A DNA stretch of 64,000 nt from Agrococcus sp. Marseille-Q4369 (GCF_018308945.1 NZ_CP070501.1:310001-374000); one strand, 5' to 3'. Shown: positions 37,421-46,458, counted from the first letter of the stretch. Numbers and translations: made by a program. Notes: generated by a model from the letters alone, not told the origin.

Positions 37421-38497
37421 CCGACGAGGGCGCCCGGGTCACGGAGCCTTGCCGACGTTCTCGAGAGCTCGTCGCAAGCGATGCGGGGCGAGCCGAACGC
37501 GCTCGGGCTGCCGAGCGTCGCCGGGGCGATCGTGCTGCTCGTCGACGGGCTCGGTGCCGCGCAGCTCGGGCAGCGCGCGGGCCACGCGCGCACGCTCGCC
37601 GGGGCGCCGGGCGGCTCGATCGACGCGGGCTTCCCGTCGACGACGGCGACCGCGCTCGCCTCGCTCGCGACCGGTGAGCTCGCCGGCGCGCACGGCATCG
37701 TCGGCTACGACGCGTTCGTGCCGGGCGCGGGCGTGCGCAACCAGCTCCGCGACTGGGGAGGCCCGATGGACCCGGCCGCGTGGCAGCGCAGCCCGACGCT
37801 CTTCGAGCGGGTGCCGGCGATCGCGATCGGCGAGCCGAAGCATGCCGCGAGCGGGTTCACGAAGGCCGTGCTGCGGGGCGCCGACTACCGCGGCGGGTCC
37901 TCGGTGGATGACCGCTTCGCGCTCGCTCGCGAGGCTGCGCGCGAGCGGGCGCTCGTCTACCTCTACGTGCCAGAGCTCGACCGCGCCGGCCACGAACGCG
38001 GTTGGCAGTCGCCCGAGTGGACCGACGAGCTCGAGCGGCTCGACGGTGGCGTCGCCGAGCTCGCCGGGGCGCTGCCGCGCGACGTCGGCCTCGTCGTCAC
38101 CGCCGATCACGGCATGGTCGACGTCGACCCGACCGGGCACCTGATCGTGCCGCGAGAGCTGCTCGAATCCATCGCGCACGTCGCGGGGGAGCCGCGCTGC
38201 CTGCAGCTGCAGCTGCAGGTCGAGGGCGACGCGGATGCGGTAGCCGAGGCCTGGCGGGCATGGCTCGGCGATGCGGCGTGGGTCGCGACCCGCGCCGAGG
38301 TGGCCGCCGCCGGCTGGCTCGGCGAGGTGGACCCTGCGGTCGAGCCGCGCCTCGGTCACGTGTTCGTCGCGGCGCGGAAGCGGTTCGCGATCTACGTCGA
38401 CGAGGTCGATCCCGGGCGCGGCATGGTCGGCCAGCACGGCTCGCTCACGCAGGACGAGCTGCGTGTGCCGCTGCGCCGGTTCGGCGCCTTCGCCTGA
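37415..38497 (+). CDS. Alkaline-phosphatase-superfamily phosphodiesterase / nucleotide pyrophosphatase-like
   Basis: A 360-aa metal-dependent hydrolase of the type I phosphodiesterase/nucleotide pyrophosphatase family. It has the first metal Asp in [14 protein letters not shown], the nucleophile Thr in [16 protein letters not shown], the downstream metal sites [14 protein letters not shown] and [11 protein letters not shown], and a C-terminal [17 protein letters not shown]. There is no signal peptide, so it should be cytoplasmic. The substrate is not evident. Its promoter is interlocked with that of parC. Confidence 0.88.
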   Translation: MLPTRAPGSRSLADVLESSSQAMRGEPNALGLPSVAGAIVLLVDGLGAAQLGQRAGHARTLAGAPGGSIDAGFPSTTATALASLATGELAGAHGIVGYDAFVPGAGVRNQLRDWGGPMDPAAWQRSPTLFERVPAIAIGEPKHAASGFTKAVLRGADYRGGSSVDDRFALAREAARERALVYLYVPELDRAGHERGWQSPEWTDELERLDGGVAELAGALPRDVGLVVTADHGMVDVDPTGHLIVPRELLESIAHVAGEPRCLQLQLQVEGDADAVAEAWRAWLGDAAWVATRAEVAAAGWLGEVDPAVEPRLGHVFVAARKRFAIYVDEVDPGRGMVGQHGSLTQDELRVPLRRFGAFA

Positions 38498-38582
38498 GCG
38501 AGGCGTCCACCGCGCGTCCAGCGACGCCGGTCAGGATGGGCGTCCGCCGGCACGGCCGGACACCGAGGGAAGGGACCGCACC

Positions 38583-38690
38583 ATGCGCAGGTGGCTCATC
38601 ACGACCATCGCGACTGCCGTCGTCGGCATGATCGTCAAGAAGTTCACGAGCGGCGACGACGAGAAGAGCCGCAAGGGCCGTCGGCGCTGA
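38583..38690 (+). CDS. Small single-helix membrane protein (35 aa)
   Basis: MRRWLITTIATAVVGMIVKK followed by a charged tail (TSGDDEKSRKGRRR). It has one hydrophobic helix of about 15 residues with positive charges on both sides. ATG 38583 is preceded by GAGGGAAGGGACC, a good ribosome-binding site, and the stop is followed by a strong hairpin, so it is framed like a real gene. The upstream gene ends at 38497. Its function is unknown. It is too short for most gene finders. Confidence 0.55.
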   Translation: MRRWLITTIATAVVGMIVKKFTSGDDEKSRKGRRR

Positions 38691-38717
38691 CGTCGCGCGG
38701 CGACCGGGGCTGCACCG

Positions 38718-38751
38718 CCCGAGCGGGGCGCTCGCGCCCGCCCCGCTCGGG
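38718..38751. terminator. Bidirectional terminator hairpin
   Basis: CCCGAGCGGGGCG (38718-38730) pairs perfectly with CGCCCCGCTCGGG (38739-38751) around an 8-nt loop, between convergent genes. Confidence 0.8.
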
Positions 38752-38771
38752 CGCGAGCGCCCCGGTCGCGG

Positions 38772-39893
38772 TCAGCTGAATCGCACGACCTGTCGGATCG
38801 CGCGGCCGTCGGCGAGCGTGTCGAGCGCTTGGTTGAGGTCGTCGAGCGCGATCTCGCTCGTGACGAGCTCCTCGACCGGCAGTCGCCCCTCGCGCCACAG
38901 CTGCTCGTAGCGCGGGATGTCGCGCGACGGCACCGCGGAGCCGAGGTAGGAGCCGATCACGGTGCGCGCCTCGGCCGTGAACGCGAGCGGCGAGAGCGAT
39001 GAGCGGGCGTCCGGATGCGGGAGGCCGACCGTCACGGTCGTGCCGCCCGGCGCGGTGAGGGCGAAGGCCGTCTCGAACGCCTTCGGGTGCCCGGCCGCCT
39101 CGATCACCACCGGCGCGCGGAGCCCCTGCTCGAGCGCGTCGTCGGGGGAGAGCGCGACGTCGGCGCCGAGCTCGCGCGCGCGATCGAGCTTCGCCGGCAC
39201 CGCGTCCACCCCGATGACCCTGCCGAGCCCGAGCGAGCGCGCGGCGAGCAGCGCCGCCATGCCGACGCCGCCGAGCCCCACGATCACGATGTCGTCGCCC
39301 TCGCGCGGCTGGCCCGCGTTGATGACCGCGCCGCCGCCCGTGAGCATCGCGCAGCCGAGCACGGCCGCGACCTGCGGGGGCACGTCGGCGCCGACCGGCA
39401 CGATCGAGCGGCGATCGACGACGGCGTGCGTCGCGAACGCGGAGACGCCCAAGTGGTGGTGCACCTCGCCGCTGCGGCCGTCGAGCGCCGCCTCGTGCAG
39501 GCGCCGCCCGCCGCCGAGCAGCTCTCCCGCGCCGTTCGCGGCCGAGCCCCGTTCGCACGGCAGTCGGCCGTCGGTCGCGCACGCCGCGCACTCGCCGCAG
39601 CGCGGGAGGAACGTCGTGACGACGCGGTCGCCGACCGCGAGGTCGGTGACGCCCTCGCCGACCGCCTCGACGATGCCCGCCGCCTCGTGGCCGAGCAGCA
39701 TCGGCACGGGCCGGGGGCGTGCGCCGTCGACGACCGAGAGGTCGCTGTGGCACAGGCCCGCCGCCTCGATGCGGATGAGCAGCTCGCCCTCGCGAGGCGC
39801 GTCGAGCTCGAGCTCGGTCAGCTCGAGCGGCCGCGACTGCGCGAACGGCCGCTCGGCCCCGATCGCGCGCAGCACCGCGCCGCGCACGCGCAT
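38772..39893 (-). CDS. Zinc-dependent alcohol dehydrogenase (class III-like MDR)
   Basis: A 373-aa medium-chain dehydrogenase. Catalytic zinc ligands are Cys48 (GLCHSDL) and His69 with Glu70 (LLGHEAAG). The structural-zinc loop is Cys99, Cys102, Cys105 and Cys113 (C-x2-C-x2-C-x7-C). The NAD motif is VGLGGVGMAALLAARSLG. The pattern fits NAD-linked alcohol or hydroxymethyl-adduct dehydrogenases. The ATG overlaps the stop of mmsB (TGATG), so the two are coupled. With the upstream MHS transporter they form a catabolic cassette. Confidence 0.92.
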   Translation of the reverse strand: MRVRGAVLRAIGAERPFAQSRPLELTELELDAPREGELLIRIEAAGLCHSDLSVVDGARPRPVPMLLGHEAAGIVEAVGEGVTDLAVGDRVVTTFLPRCGECAACATDGRLPCERGSAANGAGELLGGGRRLHEAALDGRSGEVHHHLGVSAFATHAVVDRRSIVPVGADVPPQVAAVLGCAMLTGGGAVINAGQPREGDDIVIVGLGGVGMAALLAARSLGLGRVIGVDAVPAKLDRARELGADVALSPDDALEQGLRAPVVIEAAGHPKAFETAFALTAPGGTTVTVGLPHPDARSSLSPLAFTAEARTVIGSYLGSAVPSRDIPRYEQLWREGRLPVEELVTSEIALDDLNQALDTLADGRAIRQVVRFS

Positions 39894-40807
39894 CAGCGGC
39901 CGTCCCAACCCGCGACGGTGCCGTCGGGGCTCGCCTCACGCACGACGAGCGTGCAGTCCTTGCCGCCGAGCCCGTCGTCGAGCAGCCGCTGCAGCTGGTC
40001 GCGGATGAGCGTCGCGGCCGGCACCTTCACGCCGGCCGCCTCGGCGCCCTCGACGGCGAGCGAGACGTCCTTGTGGCACAGCATGGCCGAGAAGGATGCG
40101 TCGAAGTTGCTGTTCACGGCGGCACCGGGCACGACGCCCGGCACCGGGTACCACGTGCGGAGCGCCCACGAGTCGCCGGAGGAGACGCGCGCGACGTCGA
40201 AGAACGCCTTCGGGTCGAGCCCGAGCTGGGCGGCGAGCTGCGAGCCCTCCGAGATCCCCAGGAGCGAGACGCCGAGCATCATGTTGTTGACGAGCTTCGC
40301 CGCGATGCCGTGCGTCGGCCCGCCGACGGCGAGGACGTTGCCGGCCATCGGCATGACGACCTCCCGGGCTCGCGCGACGTCGTCCTCCTCGCCGCCGAGC
40401 ATGAACGTGAGCGTCCCGGCCTCGGCACCTTGGATGCCGCCCGACACGGGGGAGTCGACGAAGCGGAAGCCGCGAGAGCCGGCCTCGCCGTGGCTCCAGC
40501 GCGACGTGTCGAGGTCGACCGTGGAGGTGTCGAGGATGAGCGTGCCCGGCGTGGCGTGCTCGAACACCCCGTGGGGTCCCGCGAGCACGTCGCGGCAGTG
40601 CTCGCCCTTCGGCAGGCTCAGGATGACGACCTCGGCGCCCTCGACGGCCTCGGCGACCGAGGCGATCGGCACGATCCCGTGCTCCGCCGCAGACTGGCGC
40701 AGCGCATCCACCACGTCGAAGCCCCGCACCTCGTGGCCCGCGGTCACGAGGAGGGCGGACATCCGGCTGCCCATGTTGCCGAGCCCGATCCAGGCGATTG
40801 ACGTCAT
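39893..40807 (-). CDS. mmsB: 3-Hydroxyisobutyrate dehydrogenase family
   Basis: A 304-aa beta-hydroxyacid dehydrogenase. It has an N-terminal NAD motif IAWIGLGNMGSRMS, substrate-binding VDSPVSGGIQGAEAGTLTFM and the catalytic Lys171 in GIAAKLVNNMML. A C-terminal helical domain (VSLAVEGAEAAGVKVPAA) follows. In valine breakdown it oxidises 3-hydroxyisobutyrate. Tartronate-semialdehyde or other beta-hydroxyacid substrates are possible, since no other mms genes are adjacent. The ribosome-binding site GGAAGGAA precedes ATG 40807. Confidence 0.88.
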   Translation of the reverse strand: MTSIAWIGLGNMGSRMSALLVTAGHEVRGFDVVDALRQSAAEHGIVPIASVAEAVEGAEVVILSLPKGEHCRDVLAGPHGVFEHATPGTLILDTSTVDLDTSRWSHGEAGSRGFRFVDSPVSGGIQGAEAGTLTFMLGGEEDDVARAREVVMPMAGNVLAVGGPTHGIAAKLVNNMMLGVSLLGISEGSQLAAQLGLDPKAFFDVARVSSGDSWALRTWYPVPGVVPGAAVNSNFDASFSAMLCHKDVSLAVEGAEAAGVKVPAATLIRDQLQRLLDDGLGGKDCTLVVREASPDGTVAGWDGR

Positions 40808-40910
40808 CGTCGATTCCTTCCCTAGTGCTTGTCGCAACGCTATCGGCCCCGACGGCGACGGGCGGCGAGATCGCTCTCGCCGCCCGTCGCGTGGGGACCC
40901 CGTCAGGGGA

Positions 40911-42278
40911 TCAGGCGCTGCCCTTCTCGGCGAGCAGTCGCTCGCGGTCGATGTCATCGACGTCGTGGAGCGAGATGCCCTTCGTCTCCTTGAGCGCGAT
41001 GACCGCCACGAGCGTGACGGCGCACGCGATCACGAGGTAGATCGCGACCGGGATGTAGCTGCCGAACTCGCCGAGCAGCGCGGTGGCGATGATCGGCGCG
41101 AGCGAGCCCGCGACGATCGACGTCACCTGGTAGCCGAGCGAGACGCCCGAGTAGCGCATGCGGGTCGGGAAGAGCTCGGCCATGATGGCCGGCTGCCCCG
41201 CGTACATGAGCGCGTGGAACGCCAGGCCGAGGATGATGCCGCCCAGGATGACGATGTCGTTGCCCGACTCGAACATCGGGAAGGCGATGAAGCCCCACGT
41301 CGCGCCGAGCAGCACGCCGATGAGGTACATCGGCTTGCGGCCCACGGTGTCGACGAACCGGCCCACGATCGGGACGAAGATGAAGTGCGCGATGTGCGCG
41401 ATCGCCATGAGGCCCAGGATGCGCGAGACGTCGTACTCGAGGTACGTGCGCAGGTAGACGATCGAGAACGTGACGACGAGGTAGTAGAGCACGTTCTCCG
41501 CGAAGCGGAGGCCCATGGCCGTCAGCACGCCGCGCGGGTAGCGCTTGAGCACCTCGAGCACGCCGTACGACTGCGCCTTCGACTCCGCGACTTCATCGCG
41601 GACCTGCTGGTAGATGGGCGCGTCCGTCACGCGAGTGCGGATGTAGTAGCCGACCGCGACGATCACGACCGAGAGCCAGAAGGCGATGCGCCAGCCCCAG
41701 CCGAGGAAGTCCTCGTCCGACAGCGTCCACTGCAGCACGAGCAGCACCACGGTGGCGATGAGGTTGCCGGCGGGCACCGCCGCCTGCGGCCACGACGCCC
41801 AGAAGCCGCGCTCCTTGTTGGGGGAGTGCTCGGCCACGAGCAGCACGCCGCCGCCCCACTCGCCGCCGACCGCGAAGCCCTGGAAGAAGCGCAGGATGAC
41901 GAGCGCGGCGGGGGCGAAGTAGCCGATCTGGTCGAACGTCGGCAGGCAGCCCATCAGGAAGGTGGAGACGCCGACCAGGATGATCGCGAACTGCAGCATC
42001 TTCTTGCGGCCGTACTTGTCGCCGAAGTGGCCGAAGACGATGCCGCCCAGCGGGCGGGCGATGAAGCCGACCGCGTAGGTCAGGAACGCGCTGATGATCG
42101 GGAAGTACGGATCATCGCTCGGCGGGAACATGATCAGGTTGAAGACGATCGTCGACGCTGTCGCGTACAGGAAGAACTCGTACCACTCGACGACCGTGCC
42201 GGCCATGGCGGCCGTGACGACCCGGCCGAGGCCCTTGCGGTCGTTGTCTCGAGCGGTGCCATGCGCGGATGCGCTCAT
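40911..42278 (-). CDS. MFS transporter, metabolite:H+ symporter (MHS) family
   Basis: A 455-aa, 12-helix symporter. The N-terminal helix AAMAGTVVEWYEFFLYATAS and the motif GIVFGHFGDKYGRKKML are diagnostic for the MHS family (ProP, KgtP, ShiA relatives), as are RFFQGFAVGGEWGGGVLLVAE and RFVDTVGRKPMYLIG. MHS members import carboxylates or osmolytes with protons. ATG 42278 follows a full AAGGAGGT ribosome-binding site, unlike the leaderless neighbours. It is probably expressed with mmsB and the dehydrogenase about 100 bp downstream. Confidence 0.93.
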   Translation of the reverse strand: MSASAHGTARDNDRKGLGRVVTAAMAGTVVEWYEFFLYATASTIVFNLIMFPPSDDPYFPIISAFLTYAVGFIARPLGGIVFGHFGDKYGRKKMLQFAIILVGVSTFLMGCLPTFDQIGYFAPAALVILRFFQGFAVGGEWGGGVLLVAEHSPNKERGFWASWPQAAVPAGNLIATVVLLVLQWTLSDEDFLGWGWRIAFWLSVVIVAVGYYIRTRVTDAPIYQQVRDEVAESKAQSYGVLEVLKRYPRGVLTAMGLRFAENVLYYLVVTFSIVYLRTYLEYDVSRILGLMAIAHIAHFIFVPIVGRFVDTVGRKPMYLIGVLLGATWGFIAFPMFESGNDIVILGGIILGLAFHALMYAGQPAIMAELFPTRMRYSGVSLGYQVTSIVAGSLAPIIATALLGEFGSYIPVAIYLVIACAVTLVAVIALKETKGISLHDVDDIDRERLLAEKGSA

Positions 42279-42382
42279 GCCTACCTCCTTGTAGGGGCAC
42301 GGGACTGTGCGCCGAGAACTTAACATGACGACGCCTTCAGCTCTGCCAGGCGCGCGGGCAACCTCCCCGAGATCCTCGGTCG

Positions 42383-43630
42383 TCAGTCGTCGCTGCGCGA
42401 GCCGAAGACGATCTCGTCCCAGCTCGGCATCGCGGCGCGGGAGCCGCGCTTCTTGCCCCCGACCGGGCCCGTCGCCTGCGCCCGGGCGGGACGCTGCTGC
42501 TCCTCGGCCTCGGGGGCCTGCGCGGCGGGCTGCTCCGGCTCGAGCAGCGCGGGCTCGCTCTCAGCGGTGCGCAGCGCTGCCTCGCGCTCGCTGCGCCGGC
42601 GCCGCAGCGCATCGAGCAGCTCGGCCGTGTGGTTCGGCTGGGTCGCGGCGGCGGGGCGGTTGATCGCCGCGGCCTGCACGTTCTCGGGCTGGCTGCCGAC
42701 CTCGCCGGAGCGACGGCGCAGCCACGGGTTCTCGGCGCGCGTCGGCTCCTTGGGGCGCTCCTCGGGGGAGCCCTCGGTGAGGGTGGCGGAGGCGACGGCT
42801 TCCTCGAGGCCGACGCCGGGCTCGACGGGGCTCGGCGCCGACCGCTGCGCGCCCCGCTGGATGCGGAAGGCGTCGGAGTCGAACCGGCCGGTGTCGTGTC
42901 GACCGGTGTCGTGTCGATCCGGGTCGTGCGTCGCCGCGCGCTGCGAGATGGGCGGGGCCGCCGGCTCCTCGGCGGGCGCGTCGGCGGGCGCGGCGGGTGC
43001 GGTCGCCGCGGCATCGGGGGTCGTCGGCCGCGACTGGCGGTCGATCGCCCGCAGCCGCGGCACGAGCACGCTAGCCGCCTCGCTCGACTGGCTGAGCGAC
43101 GTCGCCTCCTTGCCCCGCGGGGTCAGCGTGGCCTTCTTCGGCTCGTAGCCCCAGAGCGCCTCGTGCTGGATGCCCTCGGTCGTGAAGCGCAGGCGCACCG
43201 TCCAGGCGCCGCCGTCCGCGTCTTTCCACGCGGCCCAGGAGCGCTCGATCGCCCGCAGGTCGTCGAGGCGCTCGCCGATCGCGGCGCCGAACGCCGTCTC
43301 GCCCGCGAGCGGATCGATGTCGCCGGTGGCCACCGGGATCGAGAGCGCGGAGTCGAGCATGTGCGCGCGCTCGGCGAGCACGGGGCCCTCGAAGCGCTCG
43401 ACGTAGGCGAGCTCCTCGCCGGTGGAGGAGGCGACCTGCTCGGCCGTCATGCCGCCACGGATGAGCGACTGGATCTCGCGCGGCGTGGCCTTGCGCTCGC
43501 GGTGCGGCACGGCCGCCGTGGGCTTGCGGTGCTCCGGGAGGTCGGCGACGGGCACGCGGAAGCGCTCACCCGACTCGGACTCGAGGATGAGCACCTCGTC
43601 CTCGATGCCGATGACGCTCAGCTGCTGCAT
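42383..43630 (-). CDS. sepH: Septation protein SepH (DUF3071)
   Basis: A 415-aa protein whose N-terminal DUF3071 domain (about 1-165) begins MQQLSVIGIEDEVLILESESGERFRVP. It contains a helix-turn-helix-like segment (TPREIQSLIRGGMTAEQVASSTGEELAYVERFEGPVLAERA) and WTVRLRFTTEGIQHEALWGYEP. The rest is a long disordered Pro/Ala/Glu region. The C-terminal FtsZ-proximal tail ends MPSWDEIVFGSRSDD, conserved in the family. In Streptomyces SepH binds and stimulates assembly of FtsZ. ATG 43630 has a GGAAGGAC site. It is divergent from the DUF4193 gene. Confidence 0.93.
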   Translation of the reverse strand: MQQLSVIGIEDEVLILESESGERFRVPVADLPEHRKPTAAVPHRERKATPREIQSLIRGGMTAEQVASSTGEELAYVERFEGPVLAERAHMLDSALSIPVATGDIDPLAGETAFGAAIGERLDDLRAIERSWAAWKDADGGAWTVRLRFTTEGIQHEALWGYEPKKATLTPRGKEATSLSQSSEAASVLVPRLRAIDRQSRPTTPDAAATAPAAPADAPAEEPAAPPISQRAATHDPDRHDTGRHDTGRFDSDAFRIQRGAQRSAPSPVEPGVGLEEAVASATLTEGSPEERPKEPTRAENPWLRRRSGEVGSQPENVQAAAINRPAAATQPNHTAELLDALRRRRSEREAALRTAESEPALLEPEQPAAQAPEAEEQQRPARAQATGPVGGKKRGSRAAMPSWDEIVFGSRSDD

Positions 43631-43790
43631 GATTCGTCGGTCCTTCCTTGCGGTGTCGGGTCGCGTCAGCCTCCCACGCGACCCGCGGTCAGGGCGGGAA
43701 TGGAGCGGGCGCGCCGCGCGTTCCGTCGAATGCAGGCACGACCTGTCGCCCCGCACCGGCGCAGTCGCGGAGCGCCACCTGATATCTGAT

Positions 43791-43819
43791 TTGCTCCGGC
43801 GTTCTGTTTCGTGCAGAAT
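43791..43819 (+). promoter_or_regulatory. Promoter of the DUF4193 gene
   Basis: TTGCTC (43791-43796), a 17-bp spacer, then CAGAAT (43814-43819). The spacer and -10 also contain the inverted repeat GTTCTG...CAGAAT. The remaining 43631-43790 gap holds no other signal that I recognise. Confidence 0.55.
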
Positions 43820-43860
43820 GTGCGCCGACGCCGACCCCAACCCCCTCGAAGGACTGCCGC

Positions 43861-44145
43861 ATGGCCACCGATTACGACGCCCCCCGCAAGACCGACGACG
43901 AGAGCGAGTCGATCGAGGCGCTCAAGGAGCGTGTGCCTGCGAAGAGCGTCTCCACGGACGAGGACGCCGACAACCCCGGCAGCTTCGATCTCTCGGCCGC
44001 CGACCTCGCCGACGTCGAGCTCGACGTCGTCGTGCTCCCGCCCCAGGAGGACGAGTTCACGTGCGTCAGCTGCTTCCTCGTGAAGCACCGACTGCAGTTC
44101 GACCACGAGTCGAAGCTCGGCCCCATCTGCCGCGAGTGCGCCTGA
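43861..44145 (+). CDS. DUF4193 family protein
   Basis: A 94-aa acidic protein with a C-terminal four-cysteine ribbon: [12 protein letters not shown] and GPICRECA. The N-terminal half is charged and probably disordered ([17 protein letters not shown]). It belongs to DUF4193, universally near dut and sepH in actinobacteria (mycobacterial Rv2699c). The function is unknown; high and stable expression is often reported for the family. It has its own clear -35/-10 promoter and is convergent with DUF3093, with stop codons 1 bp apart. Confidence 0.92.
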   Translation: MATDYDAPRKTDDESESIEALKERVPAKSVSTDEDADNPGSFDLSAADLADVELDVVVLPPQEDEFTCVSCFLVKHRLQFDHESKLGPICRECA

Positions 44146-44146
44146 G

Positions 44147-44593
44147 CTAGCGGGCCGCCCCGATCGCCGCGGCGAGGGCCTCCGGGCGCCGCGAGCTGAT
44201 CAGCCACGCCGGCGTCGGATCCTCCGGGTCCTCGACGGCGACCCGGACGAGCGCGCGGGTCCACGGCGAGACCACGTGGTGGTCCGCCGGGTCCCAGCCC
44301 GCCCGCAGCGCCGATTGCGCGGCATCGCCGAGCAGCACCTCCGGCGACCCGAGCTGGGCGACCGGGATGCGCGCGCGGCCGGCGCGGAGCTCGGCTCCCT
44401 CGACGGCGACCACGGGCGCGCTGAGCCACAGCAGCGCGACGACGGCGACGTAGAGCACGATCGCGATCGCGACGCCGACCTGCAGGTTGACGGGCAGGAA
44501 GACGAGCAGCACCGCGGGCACGATGAGCAGCAGCACGAGCGGGAGCCACCACGGCGGCACGAGCCGCTCGCGGTACGAGGGGGCGGTTTCCAT
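44147..44593 (-). CDS. DUF3093 membrane protein
   Basis: A 148-aa protein starting [21 protein letters not shown]. There are two membrane helices (about residues 15-33 and 36-57). A soluble domain follows with [22 protein letters not shown] and [34 protein letters not shown], which is the DUF3093 pattern. It is conserved next to dut in actinobacteria, role unknown. GAGGAT on the minus strand at 44605-44600 lies 6 nt before the ATG and may be its -10. The start regions of DUF3093 and dut face apart with about 70 bp between. Confidence 0.9.
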   Translation of the reverse strand: METAPSYRERLVPPWWLPLVLLLIVPAVLLVFLPVNLQVGVAIAIVLYVAVVALLWLSAPVVAVEGAELRAGRARIPVAQLGSPEVLLGDAAQSALRAGWDPADHHVVSPWTRALVRVAVEDPEDPTPAWLISSRRPEALAAAIGAAR

Positions 44594-44648
44594 GCCCCCA
44601 TCCTCTCGCGATCGGAGGCCGCGGTTCTCCGTCCCGCTCCCGCTCGGC

Positions 44649-44654
44649 TAGCCT
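44649..44654 (+). promoter_or_regulatory. -10 element (TAGCCT), leaderless or near-leaderless dut start
   Basis: TAGCCT, 8 nt, then ATG 44663, with no ribosome-binding site. Confidence 0.45.
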
Positions 44655-44662
44655 CGAGTGCG

Positions 44663-45115
44663 ATGGAGCAGGTCGAAGTCCTCATCACCGGATCGCCGGT
44701 GCCCGCATACGCGCACCCTGGCGATGCCGGTGCCGATCTCCATGCCGCCGAGGCGGTCACGCTCGGCGCGGGCGAGCGCTCGCTCGTCGGCACCGGCGTC
44801 GCGATCGCGCTGCCCGACGGCTACGCCGCGTTCGTGCACCCGCGCAGCGGGCTCGCCGCGAAGCACGGCATCACGATCGTGAACGCGCCCGGCACCGTCG
44901 ACGCGGGCTATCGCGGCGAGATCAAGGTCAACCTGCTCAACACCGGCGGGGAGCCGCATCGGATCGAGGTCGGGGACCGCATCGCTCAGCTCGTCGTGCA
45001 GCGCGTCGAGCGCGTGCGCTTCGTCGAGGTCGAGCGGCTGCCGGGCTCCGATCGAGGGGAGCGCGGGCACGGGTCGACCGGCCTGAGCGCCGTCCAGGAG
45101 GGGATCGCACGATGA
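44663..45115 (+). CDS. dut: dUTP diphosphatase
   Basis: Hydrolyses dUTP to dUMP and pyrophosphate, keeping uracil out of DNA. It is a 150-aa trimeric dUTPase with the five motifs in order: [11 protein letters not shown], the second region around [37 protein letters not shown] with [10 protein letters not shown], and the flexible C-terminal P-loop-like [10 protein letters not shown]. It overlaps the DUF3710 gene by 4 nt (ATGA) in a three-gene operon. Confidence 0.96.
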   Translation: MEQVEVLITGSPVPAYAHPGDAGADLHAAEAVTLGAGERSLVGTGVAIALPDGYAAFVHPRSGLAAKHGITIVNAPGTVDAGYRGEIKVNLLNTGGEPHRIEVGDRIAQLVVQRVERVRFVEVERLPGSDRGERGHGSTGLSAVQEGIAR

Positions 45116-45714
45116 CCGACACGACCGACAGCGCCGACGAGCAGCCCATGGAGGAGGAGGCGGTCGTCGAGAAGACGGCCCCCGAGGACCGCGCCGTGGC
45201 GGGGCCGCTCGACGAGGCCGAGGCGCCCGTGCGGCCCTACGTCGACCTCGGCGGCCTCCGCATCGTCCCGCGCCCCGGCATGCAGATGCGGCTCGAGGTC
45301 GAGGAGAAGACGAAGCGCATCGTCGCGGTGACGCTCGAGCACGAGGGCTCGACGGTGCAGCTGCAGCCGTTCGCGGCGCCGCGCAGCGAGGGCATCTGGC
45401 TGCCCGTGCGAGAGGTGCTGCGAGGGCAGCTCGAGCGCCAGGGCGCCGCGGTCGAGGACACCGAGGGTCCGCTCGGCCCCGAGCTCCGCGCCCGGCTGAC
45501 GGTCGGCCCCGACGGCGCACCGCGCGCGGTGCGCATCATCGGCGTCGACGGCCCGCGCTGGATGCTGCAGGGACTCATCGGCGGCAAGGCCGCGCTCGAC
45601 GACGATGAGGCGGCGAAGGCGTTCGAGCTGTTCCGCTCGACCGTCGTGTGCCGCGGCGTGCAGCCGATGCCCCCGCGCGAGCTCATCCCGCTCAGCGCGC
45701 CGAAGGCCGTCTGA
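45112..45714 (+). CDS. DUF3710 family protein
   Basis: A 200-aa protein with an acidic disordered N-terminus (1-45). The DUF3710 body contains [36 protein letters not shown] and [17 protein letters not shown]. It has neither membrane segments nor cysteine clusters (one Cys). It is conserved after dut in actinobacteria (Rv2696c), function unknown. Coupled at both ends: ATGA with dut, and 2 bp before the DUF3159 GTG. Confidence 0.92.
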   Translation: MTDTTDSADEQPMEEEAVVEKTAPEDRAVAGPLDEAEAPVRPYVDLGGLRIVPRPGMQMRLEVEEKTKRIVAVTLEHEGSTVQLQPFAAPRSEGIWLPVREVLRGQLERQGAAVEDTEGPLGPELRARLTVGPDGAPRAVRIIGVDGPRWMLQGLIGGKAALDDDEAAKAFELFRSTVVCRGVQPMPPRELIPLSAPKAV

Positions 45715-45716
45715 CG

Positions 45717-46457
45717 GTGCCCGCCGAGCAGGCCGGTCCCGCCGACGAGGCCGAGCCCGCTGAGGCATCCTTCGCCGAGCAGGTCGGCGCAGCGATCCGC
45801 GGCTCGAAGCTCGGTCACCTCGACCCGGCCGCGAAGCCGAGCGCCGGCGCGCTGCTCGACGCGATGGGCGGCGTGCGCGGACTCGTCGAGTCGCTCCTGC
45901 CCGGCGTGCTCTTCCTCGTGCTCTACGCGACGACGAAGGACGTGCTCGTCTCGGTGCTCGTGCCGCTCCTCGCGTCCGTGGGCTTCGTGGCCTGGCGCGT
46001 GCTGCAGAAGGGCCAGCCCGTGCTCGCGTTCGCGGGCCTCATCGGGGTCGGCATCTCGGCGGCGATCGCGCTCATCACCGGGCAGGGGGAGGACAACTTC
46101 CTCTGGGGCTTCACGGTCAACACCGTCGTCATCCTCGTGCTCGTCGTGTCGATGCTCGCGCGCCGGCCGCTCGTCGGGATCATCGCGGGCGCCCTCACCG
46201 CGAAGCCGCACGCCTGGCGGACGGAGCGCGCGAAGCGCGCGGTCGCGTGGCGCGCGACGGTGCTGTGGCTCGTCGTGATCGGTGCGCGGCTCGCGGTGCA
46301 GGTGCCGATGTACCTCGCGGGCGCCGTCGAGGCGCTCGCCGCGACGAAGCTGCTCATGGGCGTGCCGCTCTACCTCGCCGCGCTGTGGGTGACGTGGCTC
46401 ATGGTCCGGGCCGTGCTCGCCACGCCTGCGGATGCGGTCGATCGGGAGTCGCGGTAA
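45717..46457 (+). CDS. DUF3159 membrane protein
   Basis: A 246-aa protein with a cytoplasmic N-terminus and about five or six membrane helices (from LLPGVLFLVLYATTKDVL onward). The conserved WGFTVNTVVILVLVVSMLARRPLVG and the RTERAKRAVAWRATVLWL loop identify DUF3159 (Rv2693c-like). In mycobacteria an OB-fold gene lies between DUF3710 and DUF3159; here they are adjacent. Start GTG 45717 is 2 bp after the DUF3710 stop. The function is unknown. Confidence 0.9.
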   Translation: MPAEQAGPADEAEPAEASFAEQVGAAIRGSKLGHLDPAAKPSAGALLDAMGGVRGLVESLLPGVLFLVLYATTKDVLVSVLVPLLASVGFVAWRVLQKGQPVLAFAGLIGVGISAAIALITGQGEDNFLWGFTVNTVVILVLVVSMLARRPLVGIIAGALTAKPHAWRTERAKRAVAWRATVLWLVVIGARLAVQVPMYLAGAVEALAATKLLMGVPLYLAALWVTWLMVRAVLATPADAVDRESR

Positions 46458-46458
46458 G

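Noticed and set aside
39015-42323. An 1102-codon plus-strand frame
   Set aside because: Antisense to the dehydrogenase, mmsB and MHS transporter genes, which are clearly real.
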